Source of the DNA: Elusimicrobiota bacterium
GTDB lineage: Bacteria > Elusimicrobiota > Elusimicrobia > UBA1565
Direction of reading: 5' to 3'
DNA: 64,000 nt
Assembly (NCBI GenBank): GCA_016212885.1
Contig: JACRDO010000133.1
Coordinates: forward strand, 62,001-126,000
Below the pieces are notes generated by a model. It had not been told where the DNA came from, made no database searches, and was given only the letters and a program-made list of their open reading frames with translations. Below, in pieces: positions 50,723 through 59,021 of this stretch. The stretch's first letter is position 1; each line of letters starts with the position of its first letter. The translations under genes were made by a program, and so were the position numbers.

Positions 50723-52200
50723 CGGCGCTTCAGCTCATCTTCGAGCGCCCGGGCCCGCTCCGTGAGCCGCTGCGCGGCGCCCGGGTCCCTGATAGAGGAG
50801 ACGTTGATCCTCACGTTCTCCAGGGCGCAGAGGACAGCTGCGCGCAGGAGATGGCGCGCGCAGTTCATGTCCGAAGCCACGCTGCCGACGGCGAGACCCT
50901 CCGCCGCCTGAAGCTTCTCTAAGGCCTCCAGCGACGCCGCGGCGGTCTTGAGAGGGACCTCGGCGGCCCGCTCAAAGGCGCCGGCCATCGCCGGCGCGCG
51001 GCGCGGGTCCTCCTTGGGGATTTTCAAAGCCTCCATGACTCCGTCGAAAGAGGCGGCATCTTCCCCGGCCAGGCGGTGCAGGCGCTGCCTTAGCGCGTCG
51101 AAAGCCTGGATAGCGCCGGCGAGCAGGACCTTGCGGGCCTCGTCGGCCTTCTTGCTCCGGACGCTGACGCCCGAAGCCATCTGCGCGAGCGCGCAGGCCA
51201 GAGCCCCGGAGACGGCCGCGGCTGAGCCGCCGCCGGGCGTCGGCGAGACGTCGGCGAAAGCCTCGGTCATCCTCATGGCCGCGGATTCCCAGCCCCGCTC
51301 TATTCCCTCCAGGCGCTCCTCCAGGACCTGCGCCGAGGGATCGAAGCCCTCGGCCTTGAGCCGCGCGGCGGAGAAGTCTATGAGGGCCTTGCGCGGCAGG
51401 AGCCCGATGATCTCGGTTGCGGCGATGCGGCCTCCAGCGGCCTTCGCCTCGGCGTCGATTGCGTCGTAGACCGCGGCGAGGGGCGTGCGCGTGCAGTCGG
51501 TCAGGACCGTGGAGACCTGCACGAAGCCTTTCGCGGCCAGGTCGATCTCCTTGGCCCGCAGGCACGGCAGGCCGCCGCCCGAGGCGCGCACCTTCTTGGC
51601 GATGGCCTTGCCCTGTTCCATCGAGACCCCGGAGAGGTTCACGTTGAAGTTGATGATCTGCTCGCGCGCTCCGACCGCCACGGCCCCCGCCGTCGGATGG
51701 ATGCGCTTGGGCCCAAAGTCCGGGTCCCGCTCGGGGTTCTTCCCGATCTCATCGCGCAGCCCCTCGAACTGCCCTTTCCGGACATTGGCGAGGTCCTGAC
51801 GTTCGGGCCGCTTCGCGGCCCTGTCGTAGAGGTAGACCGGAATCTCCAGCTCGCGGCCGATCCGCTCCCCGAGCTTCTCCGCCAAGGAGGCGCAATCGGC
51901 GATGCTCGTCTGCGAGACCGGGATGAAGGGGATGACGTCCACGGCCCCCATGCGGGGATGCTCGCCCTTGTGCACGGTGAGGTCGATGAGCTCCCGGGCC
52001 TTCCTCGCGCTGCGGAAGGCCGCTTCGAGGGCGGCCTCCGGCGGAGCGACGAAGCTCAGCACGCAGCGGTGGTGGTCGGGATCCGTTTCGACGTCCAGCA
52101 CGCGCACCCCGGGCACCTCCCTCGCCGCGGAGACGATGGATTCGACCTTCGCCTTGTCCCGGCCTTCAGAGAAGTTCGGCACGCATTCGACGAGTTTCAT
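50719..52200 (-). CDS. ftcD: bifunctional glutamate formimidoyltransferase / formimidoyltetrahydrofolate cyclodeaminase
   Basis: 493-aa fusion protein. The N-terminal formiminotransferase domain (residues 1 to about 300) begins LVECVPNFSEGRDKAKVESIV and has HRCVLSFVAPPEAALEAAF, HPRMGAVDVIPFIP and VNLSGVSMEQGKAIAKKVR. The C-terminal cyclodeaminase (FTCD_C) domain has VSPTPGGGSAAAVSGALACALAQMASG. It passes the formimino group from formiminoglutamate to tetrahydrofolate and releases ammonia. With hutI nearby it forms the end of the histidine degradation route; hutH and hutU are not in the window. Confidence 0.95.
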   Translation of the reverse strand: MKLVECVPNFSEGRDKAKVESIVSAAREVPGVRVLDVETDPDHHRCVLSFVAPPEAALEAAFRSARKARELIDLTVHKGEHPRMGAVDVIPFIPVSQTSIADCASLAEKLGERIGRELEIPVYLYDRAAKRPERQDLANVRKGQFEGLRDEIGKNPERDPDFGPKRIHPTAGAVAVGAREQIINFNVNLSGVSMEQGKAIAKKVRASGGGLPCLRAKEIDLAAKGFVQVSTVLTDCTRTPLAAVYDAIDAEAKAAGGRIAATEIIGLLPRKALIDFSAARLKAEGFDPSAQVLEERLEGIERGWESAAMRMTEAFADVSPTPGGGSAAAVSGALACALAQMASGVSVRSKKADEARKVLLAGAIQAFDALRQRLHRLAGEDAASFDGVMEALKIPKEDPRRAPAMAGAFERAAEVPLKTAAASLEALEKLQAAEGLAVGSVASDMNCARHLLRAAVLCALENVRINVSSIRDPGAAQRLTERARALEDELKRR

Positions 52201-52213
52201 CGGACCCCCTGTT

Positions 52214-52942
52214 TCATCCTTTCCGGCTCAGTCCGAACCACCCGAGCCATTCCTTCAGGTTCCGGAAATCCTTCGCCAAGTGGTCCGGCTCCGAGGCGGC
52301 CAGGTCCTCCCATCGCGCGAAGCCCGTGCCGACGCCGATGGTCACGAAGCCCGCTTTCTTGCCGGCCTTGACGTCCAAGGGAGTGTCCCCGATGACGAAG
52401 ACGTCGCCCTTGGCCACCCTCGCGGCGCCGGACCGCCTGCGGGCGCGAGCGACGGCTTTCCTCAGCAGGGCGGGCCGGTGGAAGGCGTCCGAGCCGAACC
52501 CTCCGAACGGGAAGTAGGCATTGAGGCCCGAGGGCTCGAGCTTGATCCGCGCGCCCTGCTCCAGGTTCCCGGTGCCCAGCCCAAGCAGCAGGGCGTTCTC
52601 GCGGCTCAGCCGCCTGAGCAGCCTCTTGACGCCCGGAACGACCCGGTATTTCCCCGCATCCCAGGCTCGGCGGACATAGCCGGGCAGGAGGCGCAGGTAC
52701 TCCCGGTAGAGGCGCTCGACCTCGCGGCGCGAGGGCTTGCGCCCCGCGGCCCGCCGGACCGCCTCGCGGAAGTTCCACAGGTCCGTATGCCCGGCGAGGG
52801 CATGCTCGCCGAAGACGTTGGGCTTGCCGTAGAGGTTGTAGGCCGCCCGGTTGAGCCCGCGGCGGCCCGCCCCGCCCACCCTCACCAGGGTGCCGTCGAC
52901 GTCGAAGAGCAGGACCCTGACCCGCCCGTCCGCAGCGTCCAT
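52214..52942 (-). CDS. HAD-superfamily phosphatase
   Basis: 242-aa hydrolase. Motif I is LLFDVDGTLVRVGG (nucleophile Asp), motif II near LLLGLGTGN, motif III Lys in the FHRPALLRKAV region, motif IV VFVIGDTPLDVKAGKKAG. The helical cap between motifs I and II (residues about 25-100) is that of phosphoglycolate-phosphatase/beta-phosphoglucomutase-like HADs. ATG overlaps the hutI stop (TGATG). Substrate unknown; the longer frame upstream overlaps hutI and is not supported. Confidence 0.87.
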   Translation of the reverse strand: MDAADGRVRVLLFDVDGTLVRVGGAGRRGLNRAAYNLYGKPNVFGEHALAGHTDLWNFREAVRRAAGRKPSRREVERLYREYLRLLPGYVRRAWDAGKYRVVPGVKRLLRRLSRENALLLGLGTGNLEQGARIKLEPSGLNAYFPFGGFGSDAFHRPALLRKAVARARRRSGAARVAKGDVFVIGDTPLDVKAGKKAGFVTIGVGTGFARWEDLAASEPDHLAKDFRNLKEWLGWFGLSRKG

Positions 52943-54201
52943 CAGATCCTCAACTCCGTGGTGCTGTGGACCAAGGCTCCGCGCTTGAACACCGCGGCCG
53001 CGAGGTTCGCGCCGAACCAGTAGGGGACCTCCCGGAGGTCTTCGCAATCGAGCAGGACCATGTCCGCCTGCATGCCCGGCGAGAGGCGGCCGTGCGTCTT
53101 GCCCAGGCCCAGCGCATGGGCCGCGTTCACCGTCGCGGCCGTGAGCGCCTCCTCCGGCGTCATCCTCATGCGGCTGACGGCGATGGAGAGGATCTCCTGC
53201 ATGTTCCAGCAAGGGCATGTCCCCGGGTTGAAGTCCGTGGCGAGCGCGAGAGGCACTCCGGCGTCGATGATCTTGCGCGCCGGCGGGAAATCACAGAGCC
53301 CCAGGAAATGGTTCGAGCCCGGGAGCAGGACCGCGACGACGCCGGCTTCCTTCATCCGGCGGAGGTCCTCGTCCTCCACCCGGTCGAGGTGGTCGGCCGA
53401 AAGCGCGCCGAGCCTGGCGGCGAGCCGCGAGCCGCCGCGGCTGAATTGGTCAGCGTGCACGCGGACCCCGAGCCCGGCCTCCTTGCCGGCCCGCAGGAAG
53501 AGTTCGGCCTCCTCCTCGGAGAAATAACCCTCCTCGCAGAAAGCGTCGACGAACCGGGCCAGGCCCTCCCGCACCACGGCCGGCAGGACCTCGCCGCAGA
53601 GCATCTTGAGGTAGTCTTTGGCCCGGCCCGCGTACTCCGGCGGGACCGCGTGCGCCCCGAGGAAGGTCGGGAGCATCTCCAGGGGGGTCGCGGCTGAGGC
53701 CGCGCTGATCGCGCGGAGCGTTTTGAGCTCGGAAGCCGCGTCGAGGCCGTAGCCGCTCTTGGCTTCGATGGTCGTGGTCCCGCACTCGAGGAACCGCCGG
53801 GCGCGCTCGAAGAGGGCATGGGCCAGGTCCTCGCCGAGGGCCCCCCGGAGGGCGCGGACGCTCGAGAGGATGCCTCCGCCCTCCGCCGCGATCTCCTTGT
53901 AGGTTCGGCCTTGGGACCGCAGGGCGTAGTCCTTGAGCCTCGGCTCGGCGAAGACGGGGTGGGTATGAGAGTCCACGAAGCCTGGCATCAGGAGCCGGCC
54001 GCCGGCGTCCAGGATGCGGGCCTTTCCGGCATCCGGATGCCTTTGCACCAGGTCGCGCAGGCCGGCGGAGACGATCTTGTCCCCGTCCATGAGCACGGCC
54101 CCCCCGCGGACCAGGCCGACGCTGCGCATCTCCGGGCCCGAGCGCGGCGCGTCCGGCCCGGAGAAGGTCAGAAGGTCGGCGTTGACGAGGAGTTGTTTCA
54201 C
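52942..54201 (-). CDS. hutI: imidazolonepropionase
   Basis: 419-aa amidohydrolase that opens imidazolone-5-propionate to formiminoglutamate. Metal motif VDSHTHPVFAEPR (HxH), central HADQFSRGG and SADHLDRVED, then the LATDFNPGTCPC stretch typical of HutI. The N-terminal strand domain begins KQLLVNADLLTF. GTG start, divergent from the histidine kinase with a 75-bp gap. First gene of hutI-HAD-ftcD. Full length. Confidence 0.95.
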   Translation of the reverse strand: MKQLLVNADLLTFSGPDAPRSGPEMRSVGLVRGGAVLMDGDKIVSAGLRDLVQRHPDAGKARILDAGGRLLMPGFVDSHTHPVFAEPRLKDYALRSQGRTYKEIAAEGGGILSSVRALRGALGEDLAHALFERARRFLECGTTTIEAKSGYGLDAASELKTLRAISAASAATPLEMLPTFLGAHAVPPEYAGRAKDYLKMLCGEVLPAVVREGLARFVDAFCEEGYFSEEEAELFLRAGKEAGLGVRVHADQFSRGGSRLAARLGALSADHLDRVEDEDLRRMKEAGVVAVLLPGSNHFLGLCDFPPARKIIDAGVPLALATDFNPGTCPCWNMQEILSIAVSRMRMTPEEALTAATVNAAHALGLGKTHGRLSPGMQADMVLLDCEDLREVPYWFGANLAAAVFKRGALVHSTTELRI

Positions 54202-54264
54202 CGGACTATTCTCGCACTTTTGCTTTCAAGCCTTCCACTTTCTGCGCTTTGCTCCCGTATTTTT

Positions 54265-54270
54265 TATAAT
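54265..54270 (+). promoter_or_regulatory. -10 box, leaderless promoter of histidine kinase
   Basis: TATAAT 6 nt upstream of the GTG at 54277 in the 75-bp gap between divergent genes; no Shine-Dalgarno sequence. Confidence 0.65.
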
Positions 54271-54276
54271 AAACAC

Positions 54277-55554
54277 GTGGCCCAGGACAACGCCGCCCGC
54301 CCGAACCTTTCCGTGCTCATCGTGGACTCCGATGCGGCCCGCCTGAGGAAGCTGAAGGCCGCCCTGGAGGAGGAAGCCTACCCCGTCGGCGCGGCGGCGA
54401 ACCTCAAGGCCGCGCGCAAGCTCCTCTCAGCGCAAAGCTTTCCTCTGGCCCTCATCGACCTCCAACTGAGCGGCGAGGAGGCCCACAAGGCCTTCCTGGA
54501 GGTGCGCGCCCGGGACCCGCACGCGGTGGTCCTGGCGCTGGCCCCCGCCTGCCCCATCGGGAGCGGGGCCTTGGCCTTCAACCAGGGGTTCTACGATTGC
54601 CTTCCATCCTCCTGCCCCGCCGAGATGGCAGTTTCGGCGGTGGACCGGGCGGCCGAGCGCTACACCTTGACGCTCCAGCTCATCGACCGCTCGCACGAGC
54701 TGGCCGCGCTCCAGCGCGACTTGGCCCAGCGCGTCAAGGAAGCCTCCTCGGAGATGTACCGCGTCAACGAGCGCCTGAACCGGCACATCGGCAAGCTGCT
54801 GGAGGAGCACGGCGCCCAGGGGCGCTTCATCGAGGACATGGCCCATGAGCTGAAGAATCCGCTCTCCGTCATCTGGGGCTACTCCAGCTTCGTGCTGAGG
54901 AGGCCCATCGAGGAGTGGACGCCCTCGGACCTCTCGCGGGCCCTCACCAGCATCCACCGCAACGCCGAACACCTCCACGAGCTCATCGAGGAGCTGCTCG
55001 ACTCCACGCGGCTCGCCGGCAACAAGATTTCCCTGCGCTGCGAGACCTTCCTCGCCTTCGACGCGGTCAAGGAGGTCGCGGAGGGGCTCAAGGTGCAGGC
55101 CCAGGAGAAGGGGCTCTCTCTCCTTTCGGAGGTCCCGGACCACCTGGTCACCGTGTACGCGGACCGCAACCGCCTGCGCCAGGTTCTCGTCAACCTGGTC
55201 AACAACGCCCTGAAGTTCACGCCCAAGGGCGGGAGCGTCACGATCTCCGCGAAGCCCGCGGACGGCGTGGTGCATTTCTGCGTCTCGGACACGGGGCGCG
55301 GGATCGCCAAGCCGGATCTGGAGCGGGTCTTCGAGCGGTTCTACCAGGTCCCGGAGACGCGCAACCTCCACAAGGGCCTGGGGCTGGGGCTCAGCATCGT
55401 CCGCGGCCTGATCGAGCTGCACGGCGGCCGCATCTGGGCCGAGAGCGAGCCCGGGAAGGGCGCCCGCTTCCACTTCACCCTGCCGGCCACCCTCACCGTG
55501 GCGGCGGCCGAGGAGGAGGCGGAAGAGGACGCGGCCTCCACGAGCCCGAGCTGA
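54277..55554 (+). CDS. hybrid sensor histidine kinase with N-terminal receiver
   Basis: 425-aa cytoplasmic kinase. Receiver domain residues about 10-125 (LSVLIVDSDAARL, acceptor in LALIDLQLSG), coiled linker (about 130-175), HisKA with MAHELKNPLSVIWGYSSFVL (phospho-His about residue 190), HATPase with LRQVLVNLVNNALKFTPKGG (N box), FCVSDTGRGI (G1), LGLGLSIVRGLIELHGG (G2). The C-terminus is acidic. There are no membrane segments or PAS domain, so the signal comes through the receiver. No response regulator is adjacent; the orphan receivers at 42136-43447 are possible partners (inference). Confidence 0.93.
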   Translation: MAQDNAARPNLSVLIVDSDAARLRKLKAALEEEAYPVGAAANLKAARKLLSAQSFPLALIDLQLSGEEAHKAFLEVRARDPHAVVLALAPACPIGSGALAFNQGFYDCLPSSCPAEMAVSAVDRAAERYTLTLQLIDRSHELAALQRDLAQRVKEASSEMYRVNERLNRHIGKLLEEHGAQGRFIEDMAHELKNPLSVIWGYSSFVLRRPIEEWTPSDLSRALTSIHRNAEHLHELIEELLDSTRLAGNKISLRCETFLAFDAVKEVAEGLKVQAQEKGLSLLSEVPDHLVTVYADRNRLRQVLVNLVNNALKFTPKGGSVTISAKPADGVVHFCVSDTGRGIAKPDLERVFERFYQVPETRNLHKGLGLGLSIVRGLIELHGGRIWAESEPGKGARFHFTLPATLTVAAAEEEAEEDAASTSPS

Positions 55555-55572
55555 GAGGGCCCGCGCTGCGGT

Positions 55573-56523
55573 TCATCGGGGGTGGATGAGGCTCGCAAAA
55601 TCCCGGCTCAGCCGGATCCCGACGGCGCGCAGCACCTCGAATTGCCTATCGAAGCTGGTCCGGGCCATCAGAGCCCGCGCGTAGCCCCCCGGTGAAAGAG
55701 CGCCCAGGCAGGGGTAGGCGAAGCAATGCAGGGGATAGTCCGTGCCGAAGACCAAGCGCCCGAATATCTCCGGATGCCGGCGGATCCTGAAGAGCGCGCC
55801 GACGCGGTTGGGCAGGGTCAGCGCCGAGGTGTCCACGTAGAAGTTCGGGAAGCGCCGGATGAGCTCCAGCATGGCCGGGAAATACTTCTCATAGAAGAAC
55901 AGCCCCAGGCTGCAGCCGTGCGCGGCGATGACCGTCGCTCCTTCCTCGAGCGCCGGCACGAGCCGGGCGGGGTCCCCGACGCTCTGGTCGCGGCCGAGCA
56001 AAGTGAACTCGAAGCCCACGTGGCTGAGCAGCGGCAGCTTGAGCCGGGCCAGGGCTTTATAGAAAGGGCGGTGGCGCGGATGCGCCGGGTCAAAGCCCTG
56101 CGCATTCGGCAGGACCTTGATGAGAACCGCCCCCTTCGAAGCGCAGCGCTCCAGCTCCGCGACCGCGTCCCTGCGCGTGGGATTGACCGAAGGGCCCGGC
56201 AGGAAGCAGGGCCGGCCGGCGCAGGCCTCGAAGACCGCGTCGTTGGAGATCAGGAAATCGGTCCGGGCCTCGTCCAGCTCCCCCTTTTCGTCGTAGACGC
56301 CGTCCATGCCGAGGACCACCGCCTTGTCGACCCACCGGGAGGCCTTCAACTCGCGCTCGAAGCGGTCTAAGTACTTCTTGTTGGCGGCCTCCGGGTCCCC
56401 TAAGGGAAGGCCCTGCATCCAGGCGACGATCCTCGATACGGGCCCTTCGCGCATGCGCCGCGAAAGGCGGCAGCCGTTGCGCTCGGTCGGCAGGGCGGCA
56501 AGGTGTGCGTGGACGTCTATCAC
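55573..56523 (-). CDS. amidohydrolase-2 family metal-dependent hydrolase
   Basis: 316-aa TIM-barrel protein of the amidohydrolase 2 family. GTG start gives IDVHAHLAALP (HxH metal ligands at the N-terminus), then LLSHVGFEFT (His), VIAAHGCSL (His) and VFGTDYPLHCF (Asp plus a conserved His). Related enzymes act on 2-pyrone, uronate or decarboxylation substrates; the substrate here is unknown. Convergent with the kinase and divergent from the Nudix gene through a shared palindromic promoter. The longer open frame upstream is antisense to the Nudix gene and is rejected. Confidence 0.85.
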   Translation of the reverse strand: MIDVHAHLAALPTERNGCRLSRRMREGPVSRIVAWMQGLPLGDPEAANKKYLDRFERELKASRWVDKAVVLGMDGVYDEKGELDEARTDFLISNDAVFEACAGRPCFLPGPSVNPTRRDAVAELERCASKGAVLIKVLPNAQGFDPAHPRHRPFYKALARLKLPLLSHVGFEFTLLGRDQSVGDPARLVPALEEGATVIAAHGCSLGLFFYEKYFPAMLELIRRFPNFYVDTSALTLPNRVGALFRIRRHPEIFGRLVFGTDYPLHCFAYPCLGALSPGGYARALMARTSFDRQFEVLRAVGIRLSRDFASLIHPR

Positions 56524-56532
56524 GGCTCCGCT

Positions 56533-56544
56533 ATTGTATACAAT
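56533..56544. promoter_or_regulatory. symmetrical divergent promoter, overlapping -10 boxes
   Basis: Perfect palindrome ATTGTATACAAT supplies a TACAAT -10 box on each strand. The amidohydrolase GTG (56523) and the Nudix ATG (56554) are each exactly 9 nt away, so both transcripts would be nearly leaderless and initiation in the two directions should compete. Confidence 0.6.
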
Positions 56545-56553
56545 CTTGTGAAG

Positions 56554-57033
56554 ATGACCGAACCCGACTGGGCCGCCTGGAAGCCGACCGAGCGCGCGAC
56601 GCTCTGCTTCGTCATCCAGGACGGCCGCATGCTGCTCATACGCAAGAAGCTCGGACTGGGGGCCGGCAAGGTCAACGGCCCAGGCGGGCGCATCGAACCC
56701 GGCGAGAGCGCGCTGGAGGCCGCGCTCCGCGAGACCCAAGAGGAGATCGGCGTGACTCCCACAGGGGTTTCGCAAGCCGGCGAGCTGCTCTTCCAGTTCG
56801 CGGACGGCTACGCGCTCCACTGCTCGGTCTTCACTGCGGAGGGAGCCGAGGGGAACCTCGTCGAGACGGATGAAGCGGCGCCGTTCTGGGTCCAGACCTC
56901 GGCCATCCCCTACGCGGACATGTGGGCCGACGACGAGCATTGGATGCCTTGGATGCTGGCTAAGAGGCTTTTCCGAGGCTTGTTCTGCTTCGACGGGGAC
57001 CGCATGCTGAGCGGCCGAGTGGAGCCCTTGTGA
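56554..57033 (+). CDS. Nudix hydrolase, MTH1 (NUDT1)-like
   Basis: 159-aa Nudix enzyme. Nudix box GGRIEPGESALEAALRETQEEIG (G-x5-E-x7-R-E-x-x-E-E-x-G) at residues about 46-68. Upstream LIRKKLGLGAGKVNGPGG matches the MTH1/NUDT1 subgroup, which hydrolyses 8-oxo-dGTP and other oxidised purine nucleotides, and WADDEHWMPWML near the C-terminus fits the MTH1 substrate pocket. Probable function: sanitising the nucleotide pool. An in-frame GTG 6 nt upstream is an alternative start. Overlaps the next gene (GTGA). Confidence 0.88.
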   Translation: MTEPDWAAWKPTERATLCFVIQDGRMLLIRKKLGLGAGKVNGPGGRIEPGESALEAALRETQEEIGVTPTGVSQAGELLFQFADGYALHCSVFTAEGAEGNLVETDEAAPFWVQTSAIPYADMWADDEHWMPWMLAKRLFRGLFCFDGDRMLSGRVEPL

Positions 57034-58166
57034 CGGAGAAGCTCTTCGCCGTCTGCTCCCCCGGGCTGGAGCCCTTCGCCGCGCAGGAGCTTCATGGGCT
57101 GGGCCTCATCTGTGGCAGTTCCTTCGCACGATCAGGCTCCAGGGGCATAGAATTCGAGGGCTCCCTTCACGACATCTATCGGGCCAATCTCCACCTGCGC
57201 ACCGCAGACCGTATCTTGATCCGATTGGGAGAGTTCTATGCCAACACATTCGTTGAACTGCGGCGCAAGGCGAGCCGTCTGCCTTGGGAGAACGCTCTTG
57301 CGCCTGGGCGGCCGATCGTATTTCGGGTCGCCTGCGAAAAGTCGCGCTTGTATCATGCGGGCGCGGTGGCCCAGCGCCTGGCAGAGGCCATCGCCGACAG
57401 GCTCGGGAAAGCGCCGCGGGTTCAAAAATTCGACGAGGATATGGGCGCGGGCCCTCCCCAGCTGATCGTCGTCAGGCTGGCTGATGATCTCTGCGCCATC
57501 GGCATCGACTCCTCAGGCGCTCTTCTTCACAGGCGGGGCTACCGGCTCGCGACGGCGAAAGCGCCTCTCAAGGAAACCCTGGCTTGCGCGATGGTGAAGG
57601 CTGCCGGCTGGGATGAGAGATCCACCCTTCTTGATCCTTTTTGCGGGTCCGGGACCATCGCCATCGAAGCGGCGCTGTTGGCCAAGAGAATCCCTCCCGG
57701 CCATGCCCGGCGCTTCGCATTCATGGATTGGCCCCATTTCGATTCAGAGTCCTGGGAAAAGCTGCTGGCCGATTCCCACAGGGAGATTTCAGCAGGCTGC
57801 CCGAAGATCATGGCCTCGGACAGAGACGCGGGGGCGATCCGGGCCGCGGCGGCCAACGCGGAACGCGCCGGCGTGGCGGATTGCATCGAGTTCTCATGCA
57901 GGACTGTCTCCGCGATAGAGCCCCCGCCTTCCCCGGGCTGGGTGGTCACCAACCCCCCCTACGGAGTCCGGCTGAAGAAAAGGGACGACTTGCGCAATCT
58001 CTACGCGCAGTTCGGCAAAGTCCTCCGCGCCAAATGCCCGGGCTGGCATGCGGCCGTGCTCTGCAGCAGCATCCAGCTCATCGGCAGCGCCGGGCTGAAG
58101 TTCGATACGGAGCTGTCTGCGATGAACGGCGGGCTGAATGTGAGGCTGTCGAGCTGCCGGGTCTAA
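57030..58166 (+). CDS. THUMP-domain class I rRNA guanine-N2 methyltransferase (RlmL/Trm14-like)
   Basis: 378-aa protein. An N-terminal ferredoxin-like and THUMP RNA-binding region (residues 1 to about 160: LFAVCSPGLEPFAAQEL, YRANLHLRTADRILIRLGEF) is followed by a methyltransferase domain with STLLDPFCGSGTIAIEAAL (SAM motif I) and VVTNPPYGVRL (NPPY catalytic motif). This is the layout of RlmL N-terminal half and Trm14 enzymes, which make m2G in rRNA or tRNA. GTG start overlaps the Nudix stop. Target RNA not decidable. Confidence 0.9.
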   Translation: MTEKLFAVCSPGLEPFAAQELHGLGLICGSSFARSGSRGIEFEGSLHDIYRANLHLRTADRILIRLGEFYANTFVELRRKASRLPWENALAPGRPIVFRVACEKSRLYHAGAVAQRLAEAIADRLGKAPRVQKFDEDMGAGPPQLIVVRLADDLCAIGIDSSGALLHRRGYRLATAKAPLKETLACAMVKAAGWDERSTLLDPFCGSGTIAIEAALLAKRIPPGHARRFAFMDWPHFDSESWEKLLADSHREISAGCPKIMASDRDAGAIRAAAANAERAGVADCIEFSCRTVSAIEPPPSPGWVVTNPPYGVRLKKRDDLRNLYAQFGKVLRAKCPGWHAAVLCSSIQLIGSAGLKFDTELSAMNGGLNVRLSSCRV

Positions 58167-58723
58167 GCCAACAGCCGCGAGGTTTCTTCCGGGGTCAAGA
58201 AGCGCCACTTGCCCGAGGGGACGTCCAGGGCCAGGGCCCCGATGGAGACGCGCTTGAGCTCCAAGACCTTCAGAGGGGTCCCGAACTTCGGATCCTTCAA
58301 GGCCCCGAATAGCCGTCGGATGTGACGGTTTTTGCCCTCTACCAGAGTGACTCTGAGACGCGTCTTGTGTCCCGCACCGCCAAGAAGCTCCACACTTTGA
58401 GCCCTGCAGAGACCCTCAGGCGTTTGAACCCCTTTCAGCGCCTTTGAGATGTGCTCTTCAGTGACCTTTCCCCGAACCCAGACCTCGTAGGTCTTGGCCA
58501 GCCTTCCAGGCCGGGTGAGCGCGTCCACGTCATGTCCGCCCTTTGAGAAGAGAAGCAGACCTTTGGAGTCGAGGTCCAGCCGGCCGGCCGGGACCCAGCC
58601 TTCGGCCAGAGCCCATTCCGGCAGGAGAGCGTAGACGGTCTTGCGGCCCTTTTCATCGGAACGGGTGACGACGCAGCCCTTCGGCTTGTTCAGCATGAGC
58701 AGACTCGCGGGCGCTTCCGTCAT
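58163..58723 (-). CDS. RsuA/RluB/E-family pseudouridine synthase
   Basis: 186-aa enzyme, LLMLNKPKGCVVTRSDEKGRKTVYALLP then the catalytic region VPAGRLDLDSKGLLLFSKGG (Asp), RLAKTYEVWVRG and GKNRHIRRLFGAL. It lacks the N-terminal S4 domain, like RluE-type members. It isomerises uridine in rRNA. Its stop overlaps the end of the methyltransferase gene on the other strand. TATACT sits 7 nt before the ATG, giving a leaderless transcript. Confidence 0.92.
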   Translation of the reverse strand: MTEAPASLLMLNKPKGCVVTRSDEKGRKTVYALLPEWALAEGWVPAGRLDLDSKGLLLFSKGGHDVDALTRPGRLAKTYEVWVRGKVTEEHISKALKGVQTPEGLCRAQSVELLGGAGHKTRLRVTLVEGKNRHIRRLFGALKDPKFGTPLKVLELKRVSIGALALDVPSGKWRFLTPEETSRLLA

Positions 58724-58730
58724 CTCGCGT

Positions 58731-58736
58731 AGTATA
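58731..58736 (-). promoter_or_regulatory. -10 box, leaderless promoter of pseudouridine synthase
   Basis: TATACT on the minus strand, 7 nt upstream of the ATG at 58723. Confidence 0.5.
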
Positions 58737-58832
58737 GGAAAAGCGGGGCTATGCAGGGATGCCGCAGAATGCTTCAGGGAACTTATTCACTGGACACTCG
58801 TATTATCCTGTATGGACATCCAAATGCGGCTT

Positions 58833-59021
58833 ATGAATCGCGCCGTGAAAAAGTTGCTCAAAGATATCCGAACGCTCATCGAGTCCACGCGCGGACGCGT
58901 CGCCCAGACCCTCAACGCGGGCTTAGTCATGCTCAACTGGAGCATCGGACAGCGCATCCGCGAAGACGCACTGAAGAATAGACAGGCGGAATATGGGAAA
59001 CATTGGAGAATGTTGTGGTAG
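58833..59021 (+). pseudogene. DUF1016 (YhcG N-terminal) fragment
   Basis: 62 codons MNRAVKKLLKDIRTLIEST.. then RGRVAQTLNAGLVMLNWSIGQRIREDAL and QAEYGKHW match the N-terminal helical region of YhcG/DUF1016 proteins, which go on for ~300 further residues with a PD-(D/E)XK nuclease domain. Here the frame ends at 59021 just after QAEYGK, at the start of the imported restriction island. Probably a gene end left at the insertion boundary. Confidence 0.7.

Noticed and set aside
54202..54276. Shared operator between hutI and the histidine kinase
   Set aside because: Only a -10 box for the kinase is convincing; no clear inverted repeat or second promoter could be supported.
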